A stretch of 64,000 bases of DNA, from contig NZ_KB899669.1 of assembly GCF_000378385.1 (NCBI RefSeq), positions 108,016 through 172,015 on the forward strand, given 5' to 3'. This document shows, one piece after another, positions 1 to 9,222 of this stretch. The notes under the pieces are model-generated. The model saw only the letters and a list, made by a program, of their open reading frames with translations, had not been told where the DNA came from and made no database searches. Within the stretch, counting starts at the first letter, position 1. Every line of letters begins with the position of its first letter. Source of the stretch: Paenibacillus daejeonensis DSM 15491. GTDB lineage: Bacteria > Bacillota > Bacilli > Paenibacillales > Paenibacillaceae. Made by a program: the position numbers and the translations under genes.

Positions 1-331
1 GCCGCTGCCGGGGAATTTGCCCCAATAGGTGCACAATGTTACTTAAATTGCACGGAGCGCCGAAAGCTGCCGAAAGGCATTTGGATGATCGGATCGGCAG
101 TGAGAGATGGACTTAACTTAGGCAAGTGGAACCAAAAGGCCGTTCGTCAGTCAACTGACTGGGAACGGCCTTTTGGTGTTGAAACTGGCAGTAGGCAGGG
201 GGAGGGCATGCACGGAGTGTGTAGCCAATAGCAGAGCTGAATCTAGTCGCACAGCCACTGCTCATTAGACTCGCCATTGCCGATACGACTCCTTGGGGAA
301 ACTGTGCGATTCCGAGGGGAGTGTTCAGTTC
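1..331. other. Left-edge stretch without a recognised gene
   Basis: The only clear element here is the terminator at 132-176. Frame 1 stays open from base 1 to about 231 but runs straight through that terminator and resembles nothing I know, so I do not call it a gene. The terminator implies that a plus-strand gene ends at or just before the window start. From 177 to 331 I see nothing. Confidence 0.4.
132..176 (+). terminator. Rho-independent terminator
   Basis: A perfect 14-bp stem (CCAAAAGGCCGTTC paired with GAACGGCCTTTTGG) encloses a 17-base loop with its own small dyad. The stem ends in T residues on both strands, so it could act in either direction. It probably ends a transcript coming from left of the window. 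Confidence 0.75.
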
Positions 332-529
332 TTACTCCTCCTGGTGCTCACGGTCGCGATGCTCCTGCTCGGGCATGCCCTTAAGCCGTCCTGAGCGGCG
401 GAGCGCATCGCGCAGCAGGAACTCGATATGGGCGTTCACGCTGCGGAAATCGTCGGCGGCCCACCTCTCGAGAGCCCGGTGCAGCTCGGGGTCGAGGCGG
501 AGCGGAAAGGATTTTTTGCCCTTGCTCAT
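332..529 (-). CDS. Arc/MetJ-like ribbon-helix-helix protein
   Basis: A 65-residue protein with the ribbon-helix-helix pattern: a short basic strand near residues 5-12 (FPLRLDPEL), then two helices to about residue 47, and an acidic tail. Such proteins dimerise and bind DNA through the paired strands; many autoregulate. The start lies 9 bases after the SPFH gene stop and has no good ribosome site, so translation is probably coupled. Its target is unknown. Repeated ATATGATAT motifs in the divergent promoter region are candidate operators. It could instead be a free-standing antitoxin-like protein, but no toxin gene is beside it. Confidence 0.6.
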   Translation of the reverse strand: MSKGKKSFPLRLDPELHRALERWAADDFRSVNAHIEFLLRDALRRSGRLKGMPEQEHRDREHQEE

Positions 530-538
530 CGAGGCAAT

Positions 539-1414
539 CTATCCGCTGTACAGCGTCCCGGTATTGATGACTGGAGTAGCGGCACGGTCAGATACGATGG
601 AGACCATCAAATTGTTGACCATGGCTGCACGCCGTTCGCCGTCGAGCTCAATGCCCTTGTCCTCCAGCTCCCGCAGCGCCATCTCCACCATGCCTACGGC
701 TCCCTCGACGATCAGCGAACGCGCGGCTACGATGGCGCTCGCCTGCTGACGCTGCAGCATGGCACTCGCAATCTCCGGTGCATAGGCGAGGTGGGTGAGC
801 CGGGTCTCCATAACCTCCACTCCAGCTACGCGGAGTCTGCTCTGGAGCGCGCCCATCAGTTCCGCAGCGACCTCATCCGCATTGCCTCGAAGCGAGAGCA
901 GTTGCTCGGAGGAATAGCTGTCATAAGGATATTGAGCAGCAATATGCCGGACAGCCGTCTCACTCTGAATAGCGACGAAGCGCTCGTAATTGTCTACGTC
1001 GAAGGTAGCTTTTGCCGTATCCACAACACGGAACACAACGACCGCGCCGATCTCTACCGGGTTGCCGTCGGCATCGTTGACCTTGAGCGTCTGACTGTTG
1101 AAGTTGCGAACCTTAAGGGAGACCGTGTGCTTGATTGTGAAGGGAATGACCATCCACAGACCATCCTTCACGACGGTACCGATATAGCGGCCAAAAAACG
1201 TAATCACCTGTGCCTCATTGGGCTTGACGATCGTCAACGAGGTCACGCCAACGGAGGCGATCACCAGCAACAGGAAACCGAGAGAAACCAGCGGGATGTG
1301 GACGGGCACGTCCCGAAAGCCGAATACGAGAGCGGCAGCACCGCCGATAATACAGACTAACGACAGGAGCAGCGCCAGAAATCCGTTGACGTGCCAAGCT
1401 TTGAATGCGTTCAT
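539..1414 (-). CDS. SPFH/Band 7 domain membrane protein
   Basis: A 291-residue protein of the stomatin/prohibitin superfamily. Two hydrophobic segments (about residues 10-33 and 38-60) are followed by a Band 7 domain from about 63 to 220 (starts TIVKPNEAQVITFFGRY) and an Ala-rich helical tail. Family members form oligomeric membrane scaffolds; a specific role cannot be read from the sequence. The ATG follows an acceptable ribosome site (GAGGTG). It forms a two-gene unit with the downstream ribbon-helix-helix gene and is divergent from ecsA. Confident about the family, not the function. Confidence 0.85.
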   Translation of the reverse strand: MNAFKAWHVNGFLALLLSLVCIIGGAAALVFGFRDVPVHIPLVSLGFLLLVIASVGVTSLTIVKPNEAQVITFFGRYIGTVVKDGLWMVIPFTIKHTVSLKVRNFNSQTLKVNDADGNPVEIGAVVVFRVVDTAKATFDVDNYERFVAIQSETAVRHIAAQYPYDSYSSEQLLSLRGNADEVAAELMGALQSRLRVAGVEVMETRLTHLAYAPEIASAMLQRQQASAIVAARSLIVEGAVGMVEMALRELEDKGIELDGERRAAMVNNLMVSIVSDRAATPVINTGTLYSG

Positions 1415-1432
1415 AGGACACCTCGTTCAATA

Positions 1433-1463
1433 ATATGATATAGTTGTAATATCGATATGATAT
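1433..1463. promoter_or_regulatory. Paired ATATGATAT direct repeats between divergent genes
   Basis: ATATGATAT occurs at 1433-1441 and again at 1455-1463, 22 bp apart, which is about two helical turns. The pair sits just upstream of the SPFH gene and may overlap its promoter. This is a plausible operator for the adjacent ribbon-helix-helix protein, but that link is inference only. Confidence 0.35.
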
Positions 1464-1619
1464 CACTTTTTACATAAAAAAACAATTATTCTGAAACGAT
1501 TGAAACGGAAGCTGCGTAGTAAGCGAATAAGAAGGCCGGCAAGCGAGGAAGGGTCGGGGTTGAGAAATGGACCGGACCGCACCAAACGAATGGCCGAACC
1601 TATAGCGGGAGTGAGCCAG

Positions 1620-2372
1620 ATGGAGAAGACGAAATCGCAGGCAATACATGTACGAGTCGAACCGCAGGGAGAGATCGTGCTGCGGTCAGATATTACAGAA
1701 GCGGGTTATGAGCAGCAGCAGGCAATTATTCGGGATATTCGATTTGAAGTGCGTCCGGGAGAGCTCATTGGCCTGATTGGACCCAATGGGGCGGGCAAAA
1801 GCACAACCATCAAGACTTTGCTGGGCTTGGTGAAGCACGTCAAGGGGGAAGTGGTTTTTGGGGGCAATGCGGGACGCTACGGGTATGTGCCGGAACAGCC
1901 GGTGTTATATGAATATATGACGCTCTGGGAGCATATGCGGCTGGCGGCCGCTGCTTATGCCATGGATGAAACAGAGTTTGGAACACGGGCGGATCACCTG
2001 CTGGCACGGTTCCGGTTATCGGAGGTGAAGCATGAGTATCCAGTGAAATTCTCCAAGGGCATGCAGCAGAAGGTCATGCTCATCATCGGTTTTTTGCTGG
2101 AGCCGGACGTGTATATCGTGGATGAGCCGTTTGTTGGACTGGATCCTCATGCGACGCGAGATTTCCTGGATATGCTGGAGGCGGAGCGACAGCGTGGTGC
2201 GGGCATACTCATGTGCACACATGTTCTCGATACCGCTGAACGGATTTGTGATGGCTTCGTCTTGATTAACAGCGGCTCCGTGGTGGCTCACGGCACACTG
2301 GATGAGGTTCGTGAGCAGGCGGGGTGCGCCATCGACGCGCCGCTCTTTGATTGCTTTCATGCGTTGACTTAA
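1620..2372 (+). CDS. ecsA: ABC transporter ATP-binding protein, EcsA-like
   Basis: About 250 residues from the chosen start. Walker A is GPNGAGKST near residues 54-62, the signature region KFSKGMQQKV lies near 140, and Walker B VYIVDEPFVGLD near 155. EcsA is the ATPase partner of the EcsB membrane protein; in Bacillus the pair affects secretion, protease processing and competence. I chose ATG 1620 because GGGAG lies 8 bases upstream and the family begins close to the nucleotide-binding fold. The frame stays open upstream to a TTG at 1500 and a TTG at 1560 that also has a GA-rich site, so the N-terminus is uncertain. ecsB follows 14 bases after the stop. Confidence 0.85.
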   Translation: MEKTKSQAIHVRVEPQGEIVLRSDITEAGYEQQQAIIRDIRFEVRPGELIGLIGPNGAGKSTTIKTLLGLVKHVKGEVVFGGNAGRYGYVPEQPVLYEYMTLWEHMRLAAAAYAMDETEFGTRADHLLARFRLSEVKHEYPVKFSKGMQQKVMLIIGFLLEPDVYIVDEPFVGLDPHATRDFLDMLEAERQRGAGILMCTHVLDTAERICDGFVLINSGSVVAHGTLDEVREQAGCAIDAPLFDCFHALT

Positions 2373-2386
2373 GGAGGACATTGAAG

Positions 2387-3601
2387 ATGATGAATGCCAA
2401 TCGATTGTTCGTTCTCCGGCTCAAAAAATATGGCACCGATCAATACCGCGTATGGAAAGGCGCGCTAGACTGGACAGTGTGGCTGTACTTGATCGTACCA
2501 GGCTTGTTCATTGGGGGAGGTACGTATCTGGAAATCTGGCAGTCTCCGCCATCATGGCTGCTGCAGCTGCCAGCCGGATTATACCCTGCGATTCTGATTA
2601 TTTCACTGCTATTGGGCAGATTGCGGACATTCATGGAAGAAGCGGACGTGCTGTTCCTCGTTCAGCAGCGCAGCTGGTTGAGGGTACTAGTACTTAGAGG
2701 CATCCTATACACCTTCATTGTACAAATGATCACGACCGCGCTGTTATTTGTGCCGCTGCTGCCATATCTGGTCCGGGGCCTGGAGCTCTCCTGGGAAGTA
2801 ATTGCGATTGGTTACGGCTGGACGGTCGCATTCAAGATGATCTGCTCCATCACGGCCAATCTGATGGATGCCAAGTGGACAGGCTGGCGGCGGCATGTCA
2901 TCGGTACGTTATGGTTTATTCTGCTGGTGGCCATCTTCGTGTACGGGATGCTGCAGTGGATGAGCCTGTCTGCTACGGCAGGTCTGATCGGTGTTGGAGC
3001 CGCGTTTGCGGTTATCACGTGGCTGATCGGGCGCAAGCTGGCCAGCCGCAGCAGCCTGTATTCGGATATTGCCAGTGAGCAGGACGCCCGTCTCGCGAGC
3101 ACCAAGCTGCTGCTATCGCAGGCCGCTCCGGTGAAACCAATCGGCAGACAGAAGAAACCCTTGGTGATGCGTCGGTCCGGCCGTCTATTCCGCGGATCAG
3201 AGCCAACCGTTATTCTGGCTGAGATGTATGTAAAGTCTGCGATTCGTCAATTTGGCTATGTTCGGCTGAATCTCGGTTTTTTCTCCGTTTCGATCACAGC
3301 AGTACTGTTGTCGCCGCTCTGGCTGGGTATCGTACTGGTACTGATCTTGCCTCTGCTGGCAGGATCGTGGCAGCGTCTGCAGTGGCAGCAATGGTTCAGT
3401 GAACGCTTCGTTGTACAGTTTCGCTGGCGGGATGAGGATGCTGCAGATGCGATGGTTCGCTCCAAGTTCTTGCTCTTGCTGCCGGGCGTAGCCATCCTTG
3501 GTTTGGTAGCCGGCTTCAGTTGGTTGGGATTGTGGGGCGGGCCGCTGGCGATGGCGGGAGCCGTGCTCAGCTGGTGGACAACGAGCCGAATTCCATTTTA
3601 G
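2387..3601 (+). CDS. ecsB: ABC transporter permease, EcsB-like
   Basis: About 404 residues, mostly hydrophobic, with groups of membrane helices near residues 20-60, 90-150, 170-215 and again in the last 100 residues, and a basic cytoplasmic middle section. It fits EcsB in size and in following ecsA. The ATG at 2387 is preceded by a near-perfect AAGGAGG at 2371-2377; a second ATG follows at once. No ecsC-type gene follows; a terminator ends the unit. Confidence 0.82.
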   Translation: MMNANRLFVLRLKKYGTDQYRVWKGALDWTVWLYLIVPGLFIGGGTYLEIWQSPPSWLLQLPAGLYPAILIISLLLGRLRTFMEEADVLFLVQQRSWLRVLVLRGILYTFIVQMITTALLFVPLLPYLVRGLELSWEVIAIGYGWTVAFKMICSITANLMDAKWTGWRRHVIGTLWFILLVAIFVYGMLQWMSLSATAGLIGVGAAFAVITWLIGRKLASRSSLYSDIASEQDARLASTKLLLSQAAPVKPIGRQKKPLVMRRSGRLFRGSEPTVILAEMYVKSAIRQFGYVRLNLGFFSVSITAVLLSPLWLGIVLVLILPLLAGSWQRLQWQQWFSERFVVQFRWRDEDAADAMVRSKFLLLLPGVAILGLVAGFSWLGLWGGPLAMAGAVLSWWTTSRIPF

Positions 3602-3632
3602 TTGAAACAACCCAAATAGGCACGATCAGAGG

Positions 3633-3660
3633 AGAGACCACCCGGTGCCGGGTGGTCTCT
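3633..3660 (+). terminator. Terminator after ecsB
   Basis: An inverted repeat of 13 bp (AGAGACCACCCGG pairing with CCGGGTGGTCTCT around a very short loop) followed by TCTTCT. It lies 31 bases after the ecsB stop. Confidence 0.6.
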
Positions 3661-3710
3661 TCTACGGCGAGGAGCTCAGTCCCTTCATGCTGCGGTTCAT
3701 GCGCACACAA

Positions 3711-3740
3711 AAAGCCCTGCGACATCATAGCCGCAGGGCT
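3711..3740 (-). terminator. Terminator after the VTT-domain gene
   Basis: AAGCCCTGCG at 3711-3720 pairs with CGCAGGGCTT at 3731-3740. On the minus strand it is followed by T residues (the AAAAA at 3707-3711 on the plus strand), so it ends the leftward transcript of the gene at 3753-4478. Confidence 0.65.
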
Positions 3741-3752
3741 TACCAAAGGAGT

Positions 3753-4478
3753 CTATTTATCCAGCTTGATGGAGGGTCGGAGCTTCTCGTGCTCGCCGCC
3801 AGATTCTGATGCGGCTGCGGAGCTCTCGGCCGCCTCGCGTGAGCCATCGGCACGCTCGAGCAGTTCGTCTGCCGGCTGGCCCGCTTCCTCTGCCAAGGTT
3901 TCCAGAGCGGCCTTGGCTTTCTTGTCGCGAATCCGCTTACGCAGATACAGGTACAGGATAATAAACGGAATGGCGCCGAGAAAGATATAGAGCGATACAT
4001 CATTGACCATGCTGCTTGCCGCGCGACCATACAGATAGAACAACAGGCCGACTGCGTAGAACTTAATGGCACGGCCGATCATCGCGTAGGCGATCAAGCG
4101 CCACAGTGGGAAGTTAAGACACCCGGAAAGAATCGTGAATACCTTAAAGGGAATAGGTGTAAAGGAACCGATGAGAATGGCGGTCTCACCGTTTTTCTGG
4201 AACATCGCGGTCGCTTTATCGATCCATTCCTTCTTCAGGAATTTGTATAGTATGGAATGACCGAGCGCTTTGCCGATCCAGTAACCGAACGGGGTACCCA
4301 GAATACAGCCGATGAAACCAACGGTGGCCAGCCACAGGGCGTTGCTCGGGTTGAGCGCGCTTAAAGAAACTTGCAGGAAAAAAGCCGGAATCGGGAAAAT
4401 AACGGCATCAATAAAGGCGTGGATGAACAAACCCCAGGCGCCGAAATCCTTCAGAAAATCCAAAAGCTGTTGAAACAT
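3753..4478 (-). CDS. VTT/DedA-fold membrane protein, YqaA-like
   Basis: A 241-residue protein of the DedA/VTT (YqaA) superfamily. It has an N-terminal hairpin region (residues 10-60), the glycine-rich segment GTPFGYWIGKALG near 60-72 and the FTPIPFKVFTILSG motif near 107-120, then two more helices ending about 175. Related proteins move lipids across membranes. The last 65 residues are charged and low in complexity (Ala/Glu/Ser-rich) and probably cytoplasmic. It stands alone between terminators and has a GGAG ribosome site. Transported substrate unknown. Confidence 0.85.
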   Translation of the reverse strand: MFQQLLDFLKDFGAWGLFIHAFIDAVIFPIPAFFLQVSLSALNPSNALWLATVGFIGCILGTPFGYWIGKALGHSILYKFLKKEWIDKATAMFQKNGETAILIGSFTPIPFKVFTILSGCLNFPLWRLIAYAMIGRAIKFYAVGLLFYLYGRAASSMVNDVSLYIFLGAIPFIILYLYLRKRIRDKKAKAALETLAEEAGQPADELLERADGSREAAESSAAASESGGEHEKLRPSIKLDK

Positions 4479-4595
4479 TGCGGACTCCTCTCATAACTTC
4501 CTTATGCAGCGACTCCAGATGCAAAAACCTTACTTCTATCCTATAAGATAGGGTACCATTTTATGTGGGGGATTACCAACTCCGTGAGTCCGAGT

Positions 4596-5873
4596 TCACC
4601 CTGGACCCAGGTCGGGGACCAGAGCTTCCTCAGCAGCATGGGTGCCTGCCGCATGACCGGTGGAAAAGGCCGCCGTAATGTTGTATCCGCCCGTATAGCC
4701 ATGGATGTCCAGGATCTCGCCGCAAAAGTAAAGTCCGCGCATCAGCTTGGATTGCATGGTCTTGGGATCAATCTCCTTGAGGGTAACGCCGCCTCCTGTG
4801 ACGAACGCCTCTTCAAGGGAGAGCGTATCATGAATGTGAACGGGAAATGCCTTCATGAGCCGACTCAGCTCCAGCAAGTTAGCCTTGGGCAAATTATCGA
4901 AGGTGGTCGTCTCCAAAAGCTCCGCCTTCGCGAGCAGCACCGGAACCAAACGTTCCTGCACGAGGCTTCTCAATATCGTCTTGATGGCTTTCTTGGACTC
5001 CGTCTCGGCCAATTTCCAGGTGCTTGCGTACAATTCATCTGCACTGGTGTCTGGAAACAGATCTACGGTCAGTGTGACCGAATCGGAGCGCTTCAGCTCC
5101 TTCACCACATACTGACTGCAGCGAAGAGCGATCGGGCCGCTGAGTCCGAAATGGGTGAATAACAGGTCCCCGCGGTGGGTAATGACCCGCTTGCCCTTGG
5201 CGTTCCAGACGGTGAGCGTAACATCCCGCAGCGATAGGCCCTGCAGCTCGCGGCTGGCGATATGGGCATCGCTGGAGCGCAGGGGAACCTCAGTAGGGAA
5301 TAGCTCGGTAATCGTGTGGCCGGCAGCCTCTGCCCAGGCATAGCCGTCCCCCGTAGAGCCCGTATGCGGCACCGAACAGCCGCCGGTAGCGATGATCACG
5401 CGCCCGGCATAGACCCGTTCGCCGGAGATGAGGCGAACGCCGCGTACAGCGCCATCTGCGTAGAGCACCTCTTGCACCGCCTGGTCGGTACGAATCTCCA
5501 CGCCTTGACGGCGGACCTGGCTGATGAGTGCATCCACCACTGTCTTGGCTTTGTCGCTGACCGGAAACATGCGGCCGTTGTCTTCCTCTTTGAGTGGAAT
5601 GCCGAGTCCTTCGAAGAAAGCGATAATCTCGCGATTGCTGTAGATGCTGAAGGCACTATGCAGAAACCGCCCGTTGCCCGGAATGTGCCGGATAATTTCG
5701 TCTAGCTCTTTATTGTTGGTTACATTGCAGCGGCCGCCTCCAGAGATCCCGAGCTTGCGCCCAAGCCGATTGCCTTTGTCCAGCAGGAGCACACGGGCGC
5801 CGCCGCGGCTTGCGGCAACGGCAGCCATCAATCCTGCGGATCCGCCGCCGATGATAATAATATCGTAAGTCAT
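4596..5873 (-). CDS. FAD-dependent oxidoreductase, HI0933/BaiN-like
   Basis: About 425 residues. The N-terminus carries the dinucleotide fold IIIGGGSAGLMAA (residues 5-17) and the family motif LGISGGGRCNVTNN (near 42-55); the C-terminus has the FAD motif TGGGVTLKEID and GLYFCGEILDIHGYTGGYN. This family of flavoproteins (HI0933, YhiN) has poorly defined physiological substrates, although BaiN acts on bile acid intermediates. I prefer ATG 5873 over the GTG at 5876 because AGAGG lies about 10 bases upstream. Monocistronic, with no informative neighbours. Confidence 0.87.
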   Translation of the reverse strand: MTYDIIIIGGGSAGLMAAVAASRGGARVLLLDKGNRLGRKLGISGGGRCNVTNNKELDEIIRHIPGNGRFLHSAFSIYSNREIIAFFEGLGIPLKEEDNGRMFPVSDKAKTVVDALISQVRRQGVEIRTDQAVQEVLYADGAVRGVRLISGERVYAGRVIIATGGCSVPHTGSTGDGYAWAEAAGHTITELFPTEVPLRSSDAHIASRELQGLSLRDVTLTVWNAKGKRVITHRGDLLFTHFGLSGPIALRCSQYVVKELKRSDSVTLTVDLFPDTSADELYASTWKLAETESKKAIKTILRSLVQERLVPVLLAKAELLETTTFDNLPKANLLELSRLMKAFPVHIHDTLSLEEAFVTGGGVTLKEIDPKTMQSKLMRGLYFCGEILDIHGYTGGYNITAAFSTGHAAGTHAAEEALVPDLGPG

Positions 5874-6039
5874 CACTAATAAGCCTCTTTCTACTATGCT
5901 ATATCCTTAATTCTTATTCTACCAGAGATCGGGGAATAATAGTCACAAACCTCGCGTTTAAAGTGCGATTCTTTCGTGGTAAATAAGAAGAAGGACAACT
6001 TGTGGATACAATCTGAAATCGTCAAGGAGGAATCGGAGG

Positions 6040-6981
6040 ATGGTTCATGAAACACTGGTCATGCCTACAGCAGATGGTCTTGAGTTATTTGCCCAGGAGT
6101 GGCGCAGCGACGATAAGCCGGCCAAAGCGGTTGTCTGTTTGGTACATGGAATGGGCGAGCACAGCACGCGCTACCAAGCGGTAGCAGAAACGCTGACGGG
6201 TGAAGGGTATGTGCTGTTCACCTATGATCAGCGGGGCCATGGTCGTTCACCGGGCAAACGGGGGCACACACCGTCCGTTGAACGGCTGACGGAGGATGCA
6301 GAGCGGGCCATTGGCATGGCCAGGAAGCGCCATCCGGATACACCGGTTTTCCTCTATGGGCATAGTATGGGCGGCAACGTCTCCCTCTCTTGCGCGTTGC
6401 GGCGGCAACCGGATATCCAGGGACTCATCCTGACGAGCCCCTGGTTGCGTCTGGCCTTTGATCCGCCGCGCGCCAAGCAATGGATCGGTCGCCAAGTGGC
6501 GCGCGTCTGGCCGTCCTTCTCACTGGCGACAGGTCTGGATCCGGGCCAGTTGTACCGTCCCGATCAGGAGGTCGCTCCTGTAGTCATGGATATGCTGGCA
6601 CATAATCGGATCTCCGCCGCTATGTATTTCGGCCTGCAGGCGGAAGGGGAGTGGGCGCTTGCTCATGCCAGCGAACGGCTACATGCCCCGATGTTGCTGC
6701 TGCACGGGACAGCCGACCGGGTCACTTCGTATGTGGCAAGCCAGCAGCTGGCAGGCTGTCTGGACGGACGGTGCGCATTCTACAGCTGGCAGGACGGCCT
6801 GCATGAACTGCACAATGACCGGGAGCGCCGGGAGGTCATGCAATGCGTCGTTCGCTGGATGGAGGACCGTCTGTCAGACAACCCAGCAGAATCGGTGCAC
6901 CAGGTGCAGACGATTCCACAGGCAGCAGCCAGCGGGGCGGGAATCGCAGTTCCGGACGGCCTTGCGGGTGCGCCCGATTAA
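6040..6981 (+). CDS. Alpha/beta hydrolase, monoacylglycerol lipase-like
   Basis: A 313-residue serine hydrolase of the lysophospholipase/monoacylglycerol lipase (Hydrolase_4) type. It shows [12 protein letters not shown] near 34-45, the nucleophile elbow GHSMGGN near 108-114, an Asp in HGTADRVT near 228 and a late His in DGLHELHND. No signal peptide, so it is probably cytoplasmic. The ribosome site AAGGAGGAATCGGAGG is strong. Its last four bases overlap the end of the convergent esterase gene. Confidence 0.85.
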   Translation: MVHETLVMPTADGLELFAQEWRSDDKPAKAVVCLVHGMGEHSTRYQAVAETLTGEGYVLFTYDQRGHGRSPGKRGHTPSVERLTEDAERAIGMARKRHPDTPVFLYGHSMGGNVSLSCALRRQPDIQGLILTSPWLRLAFDPPRAKQWIGRQVARVWPSFSLATGLDPGQLYRPDQEVAPVVMDMLAHNRISAAMYFGLQAEGEWALAHASERLHAPMLLLHGTADRVTSYVASQQLAGCLDGRCAFYSWQDGLHELHNDRERREVMQCVVRWMEDRLSDNPAESVHQVQTIPQAAASGAGIAVPDGLAGAPD

Positions 6982-7775
6982 CCCTGTGCAGGCTTGCGTA
7001 GTGGCAGCCAGGCCAGAACGTCCTGAATCCTGGCGTCCCAGTAGCCCCACTCATGGGTGCCGGGACCTTCGTGGTACGCCAGCTCGTAGTCGGTTTGGCG
7101 GCAAGCGTCGCGGAATGCAAGGTTCGAGTCGTAGAGGAAATCCTCGGTTCCGCAGCACTGGAAGAGCTCCGGCTTCGGTCCGGGCTTCTTGCCTTGCTCC
7201 TGCAGCAGCCAGAGCAAGTCATTGTCCGTGCCGGCGATCGGTTCATCGCCATATACGAGCGGGAAGAGTTCGCCGATCAGGTGCTGATGTGCCGGATCGG
7301 TGCTCAGGCTCGCAACATCCAGTGCGCCGGAGAGTGAGGCGGCTGCTGCATAGTGCTCGGGCTTGCGCAGCGCCAGCTTGAAGGCGCCGTACCCGCCCAT
7401 GGACAAGCCCGCAACGAAGTTGTCCTCACGCGCATCCGACAGTGGAAAGAACGAACGGGCGAGCGTCGGCAGTTCCTCTGACAGGAAGGTCCAATAGCGG
7501 TCGCCCCGTTTCATATCTGTATAAAAGCTGCGGTGCACTTGCGGCATGACGACAGCCAGACCGTAAGCGGACGCATAACGCTCGATGCTGGTACGACGCA
7601 GCCAGATGGAATCGTCATCGGAGAGCCCGTGCAGCAGATACAGTGTCTGGTGACGCCCGGTCGACGCCTTGCCATCCATTCCGATCTGAGAAGCGGTGCG
7701 CTGCGGCAGAATCACCGTCATGGAGGTGCTGAGCTTCAAGGTCTCCGAGAAAAATCGGCATTCAATTAGAGCCAT
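6978..7775 (-). CDS. Esterase of the esterase D / tributyrin esterase family
   Basis: A 265-residue protein that starts [19 protein letters not shown] and matches the FrmB/EstA-like esterase family. The Ser elbow is GLSMGGYGA near 124-132, with an Asp near 201 and a His in GTHEWGYWD near 240. Members hydrolyse short acyl esters or S-formylglutathione; substrate cannot be told here. It ends convergently, overlapping the preceding hydrolase gene by four bases with no room for a separate terminator. Confidence 0.85.
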   Translation of the reverse strand: MALIECRFFSETLKLSTSMTVILPQRTASQIGMDGKASTGRHQTLYLLHGLSDDDSIWLRRTSIERYASAYGLAVVMPQVHRSFYTDMKRGDRYWTFLSEELPTLARSFFPLSDAREDNFVAGLSMGGYGAFKLALRKPEHYAAAASLSGALDVASLSTDPAHQHLIGELFPLVYGDEPIAGTDNDLLWLLQEQGKKPGPKPELFQCCGTEDFLYDSNLAFRDACRQTDYELAYHEGPGTHEWGYWDARIQDVLAWLPLRKPAQG

Positions 7776-7911
7776 ACTTCGTGTTCTCCCTTCCTAATTA
7801 CCTAGTACAACTCCTACTTTAACAAAGCTGTTCACAATTCGCTATCCTTTCCAAATCGACAAAAAAGTCACGACAAAATTCGGCACCAATTTGCGCGAAA
7901 AATGTCAAATT

Positions 7912-7930
7912 GTTCATCTTGGATGAACAT
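7912..7930. promoter_or_regulatory. Operator-like sequence, copy 1 (GTTCAT-N7-GAACAT)
   Basis: GTTCATCTTGGATGAACAT lies upstream of the agr-like cassette, 57 bases before its -10. It contains the dyad TGTTCATC/GATGAACA. A near copy with the same GTTC-N9-GAAC spacing precedes the histidine kinase gene at 9871-9889 (14 of 19 positions match). It is a candidate binding site for the LytTR protein or another regulator shared by both units. Confidence 0.45.
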
Positions 7931-7983
7931 GTAGAAAAATGGGGTTAATTTAAAAATTTTTCTTTTATTTGTCACTTATTGCG

Positions 7984-7992
7984 TGGTATAGT
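7984..7992 (+). promoter_or_regulatory. Extended -10 promoter of the agr-like cassette
   Basis: TGGTATAGT is an extended -10 (TGn plus TATAGT at 7987-7992) about 55 bases before the first start codon. No good -35 lies 16-18 bases upstream (closest TTTATT), which is typical of promoters that need an activator. Location by inspection only. Confidence 0.45.
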
Positions 7993-8047
7993 AGGCTCAT
8001 AGATTAGAGAACTGAGAACACAGTCACTCGAGTTCAGGGGGACGTCG

Positions 8048-8701
8048 ATGGCCATTTTCCTGATCGATTTTGCGGTTAACGTATTCGAGACCATTGCCGG
8101 TTTTATACTAATGCTGTCGATTTACTTGTTTCCCATAAGGAGCTACACACCACAGATTGTGTTTACTTCCATTGTAATGGCCCAGACTTCGTATCTGCTC
8201 CGGGAAGTGTTCCTGCTAGACTGGTTGACGCCATTCTTCATGCTCTTATGGATGGTACTCCTGCTTTGGTTGCTTTTCCGCATTCATTTATTCTATGCCT
8301 TATTAATGGCAGTATCCGGCTACTTGGTTTATATCGTACTGCAGATGTTGATCGTACTTATTCTGCAGGCGGTCTCGCCGCTTACTGAGATTCAGGAGAC
8401 CTTTCAGTACCTGAAGCTTGTCCAATTGCTGGCATCCCTTGCCGCGCTTGCCATCTCGCGGGTACTCATCAAGAAACGCCTTGGTTTTTCTTTCGTACCC
8501 GACCGCATTAGTGAGAGTGTCCCCGTTCGCGGTACCAATCGCAAGCTGCTGATTACGCTCATTGTAGCCAGCATCTGGATCTCGGTCATGGTGTCGGTGC
8601 TTTCCAGAGGGATGGGGGCTTTCGTGGGGGCGCTAATCTCCATCAGCCTCATTGCCGCGATGATTATTCATCTTATGGTGATAAAGGAGCGAAGCGTATG
8701 A
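8048..8701 (+). CDS. Polytopic membrane protein of the agr-like cassette
   Basis: A 217-residue protein with six or seven predicted membrane helices (roughly residues 3-28, 34-55, 58-79, 83-112, 128-145, 172-192, 196-214) and almost no soluble part. I do not recognise the family. Its size and topology resemble the sensor half of an AgrC-type kinase without the kinase, or the membrane inhibitors paired with LytTR regulators in streptococci (HdrM, BrsM). The stop overlaps the agrB start by four bases (ATGA), so the two are translated together. A receptor or inhibitor role is inference from context. Confidence 0.7.
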   Translation: MAIFLIDFAVNVFETIAGFILMLSIYLFPIRSYTPQIVFTSIVMAQTSYLLREVFLLDWLTPFFMLLWMVLLLWLLFRIHLFYALLMAVSGYLVYIVLQMLIVLILQAVSPLTEIQETFQYLKLVQLLASLAALAISRVLIKKRLGFSFVPDRISESVPVRGTNRKLLITLIVASIWISVMVSVLSRGMGAFVGALISISLIAAMIIHLMVIKERSV

Positions 8702-9222
8702 TCGGACGGATCTCCGAGGAGTTCGGCGGTTATATCTACCGACATAATGACCGCAAGCAGGTCAGCCAGGACGTGCTGGTGTTTGCAATCAAGTCCTTGT
8801 TGACGAATCTGCTAACCATCGTGCTTTCGTTGACTGCGGGTTACGTGCTTGGCGCTTTTGTGGATACGCTCATCGTACTGGTGTCAATGGCAGTACTTCG
8901 TAATTTGACAGGCGGATATCATTTTAAGTCTCCGACGGCCTGCATCCTGATTTCGAGCTCGGTTGTGGCCGCTATTCCTCATATACCGTTTTTGGACATG
9001 CTTCTCATCCCGTGTGCAGCAGTCACCATGCTTCTCATTGCACGATTTGCACCGGCTGATCTCAAAGGCGTAACGACACTCTCCCCGCGGAGATTGCTCG
9101 TTATGAAGCTGGTAGCCCTTGCAATTGTCGCCTCGAATCTTTTCTTCGAGTCGCATTTGCTTGCTCTTTCTTTTCTGGCTCAAGTCTTGACCATTTTACC
9201 GTTCAAAGGGAGGAATTCGTAA
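8698..9222 (+). CDS. agrB: AgrB-family peptide-processing membrane protease
   Basis: A 174-residue AgrB homologue. AgrB cleaves the C-terminal part of the AgrD precursor and cyclises the signal peptide. The catalytic pair is visible as His75 and Cys82 in GGYHFKSPTAC, seven residues apart as in Staphylococcus AgrB, preceded by the conserved RNLTGGYH block. Four to six helices fit the family. It overlaps the upstream membrane protein gene, and its TAA overlaps the ATG of the agrD-like gene, so the three form one tightly coupled unit. Confidence 0.9.
   Translation: MIGRISEEFGGYIYRHNDRKQVSQDVLVFAIKSLLTNLLTIVLSLTAGYVLGAFVDTLIVLVSMAVLRNLTGGYHFKSPTACILISSSVVAAIPHIPFLDMLLIPCAAVTMLLIARFAPADLKGVTTLSPRRLLVMKLVALAIVASNLFFESHLLALSFLAQVLTILPFKGRNS

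Noticed and set aside
1-231. Open frame 1 at the left edge as the tail of a gene
   Set aside because: It reads through a strong terminator and resembles no protein I know.
428-1360. 310-residue plus-strand frame over the SPFH gene
   Set aside because: Shadow of the minus-strand SPFH gene, which has domain support and a ribosome site.
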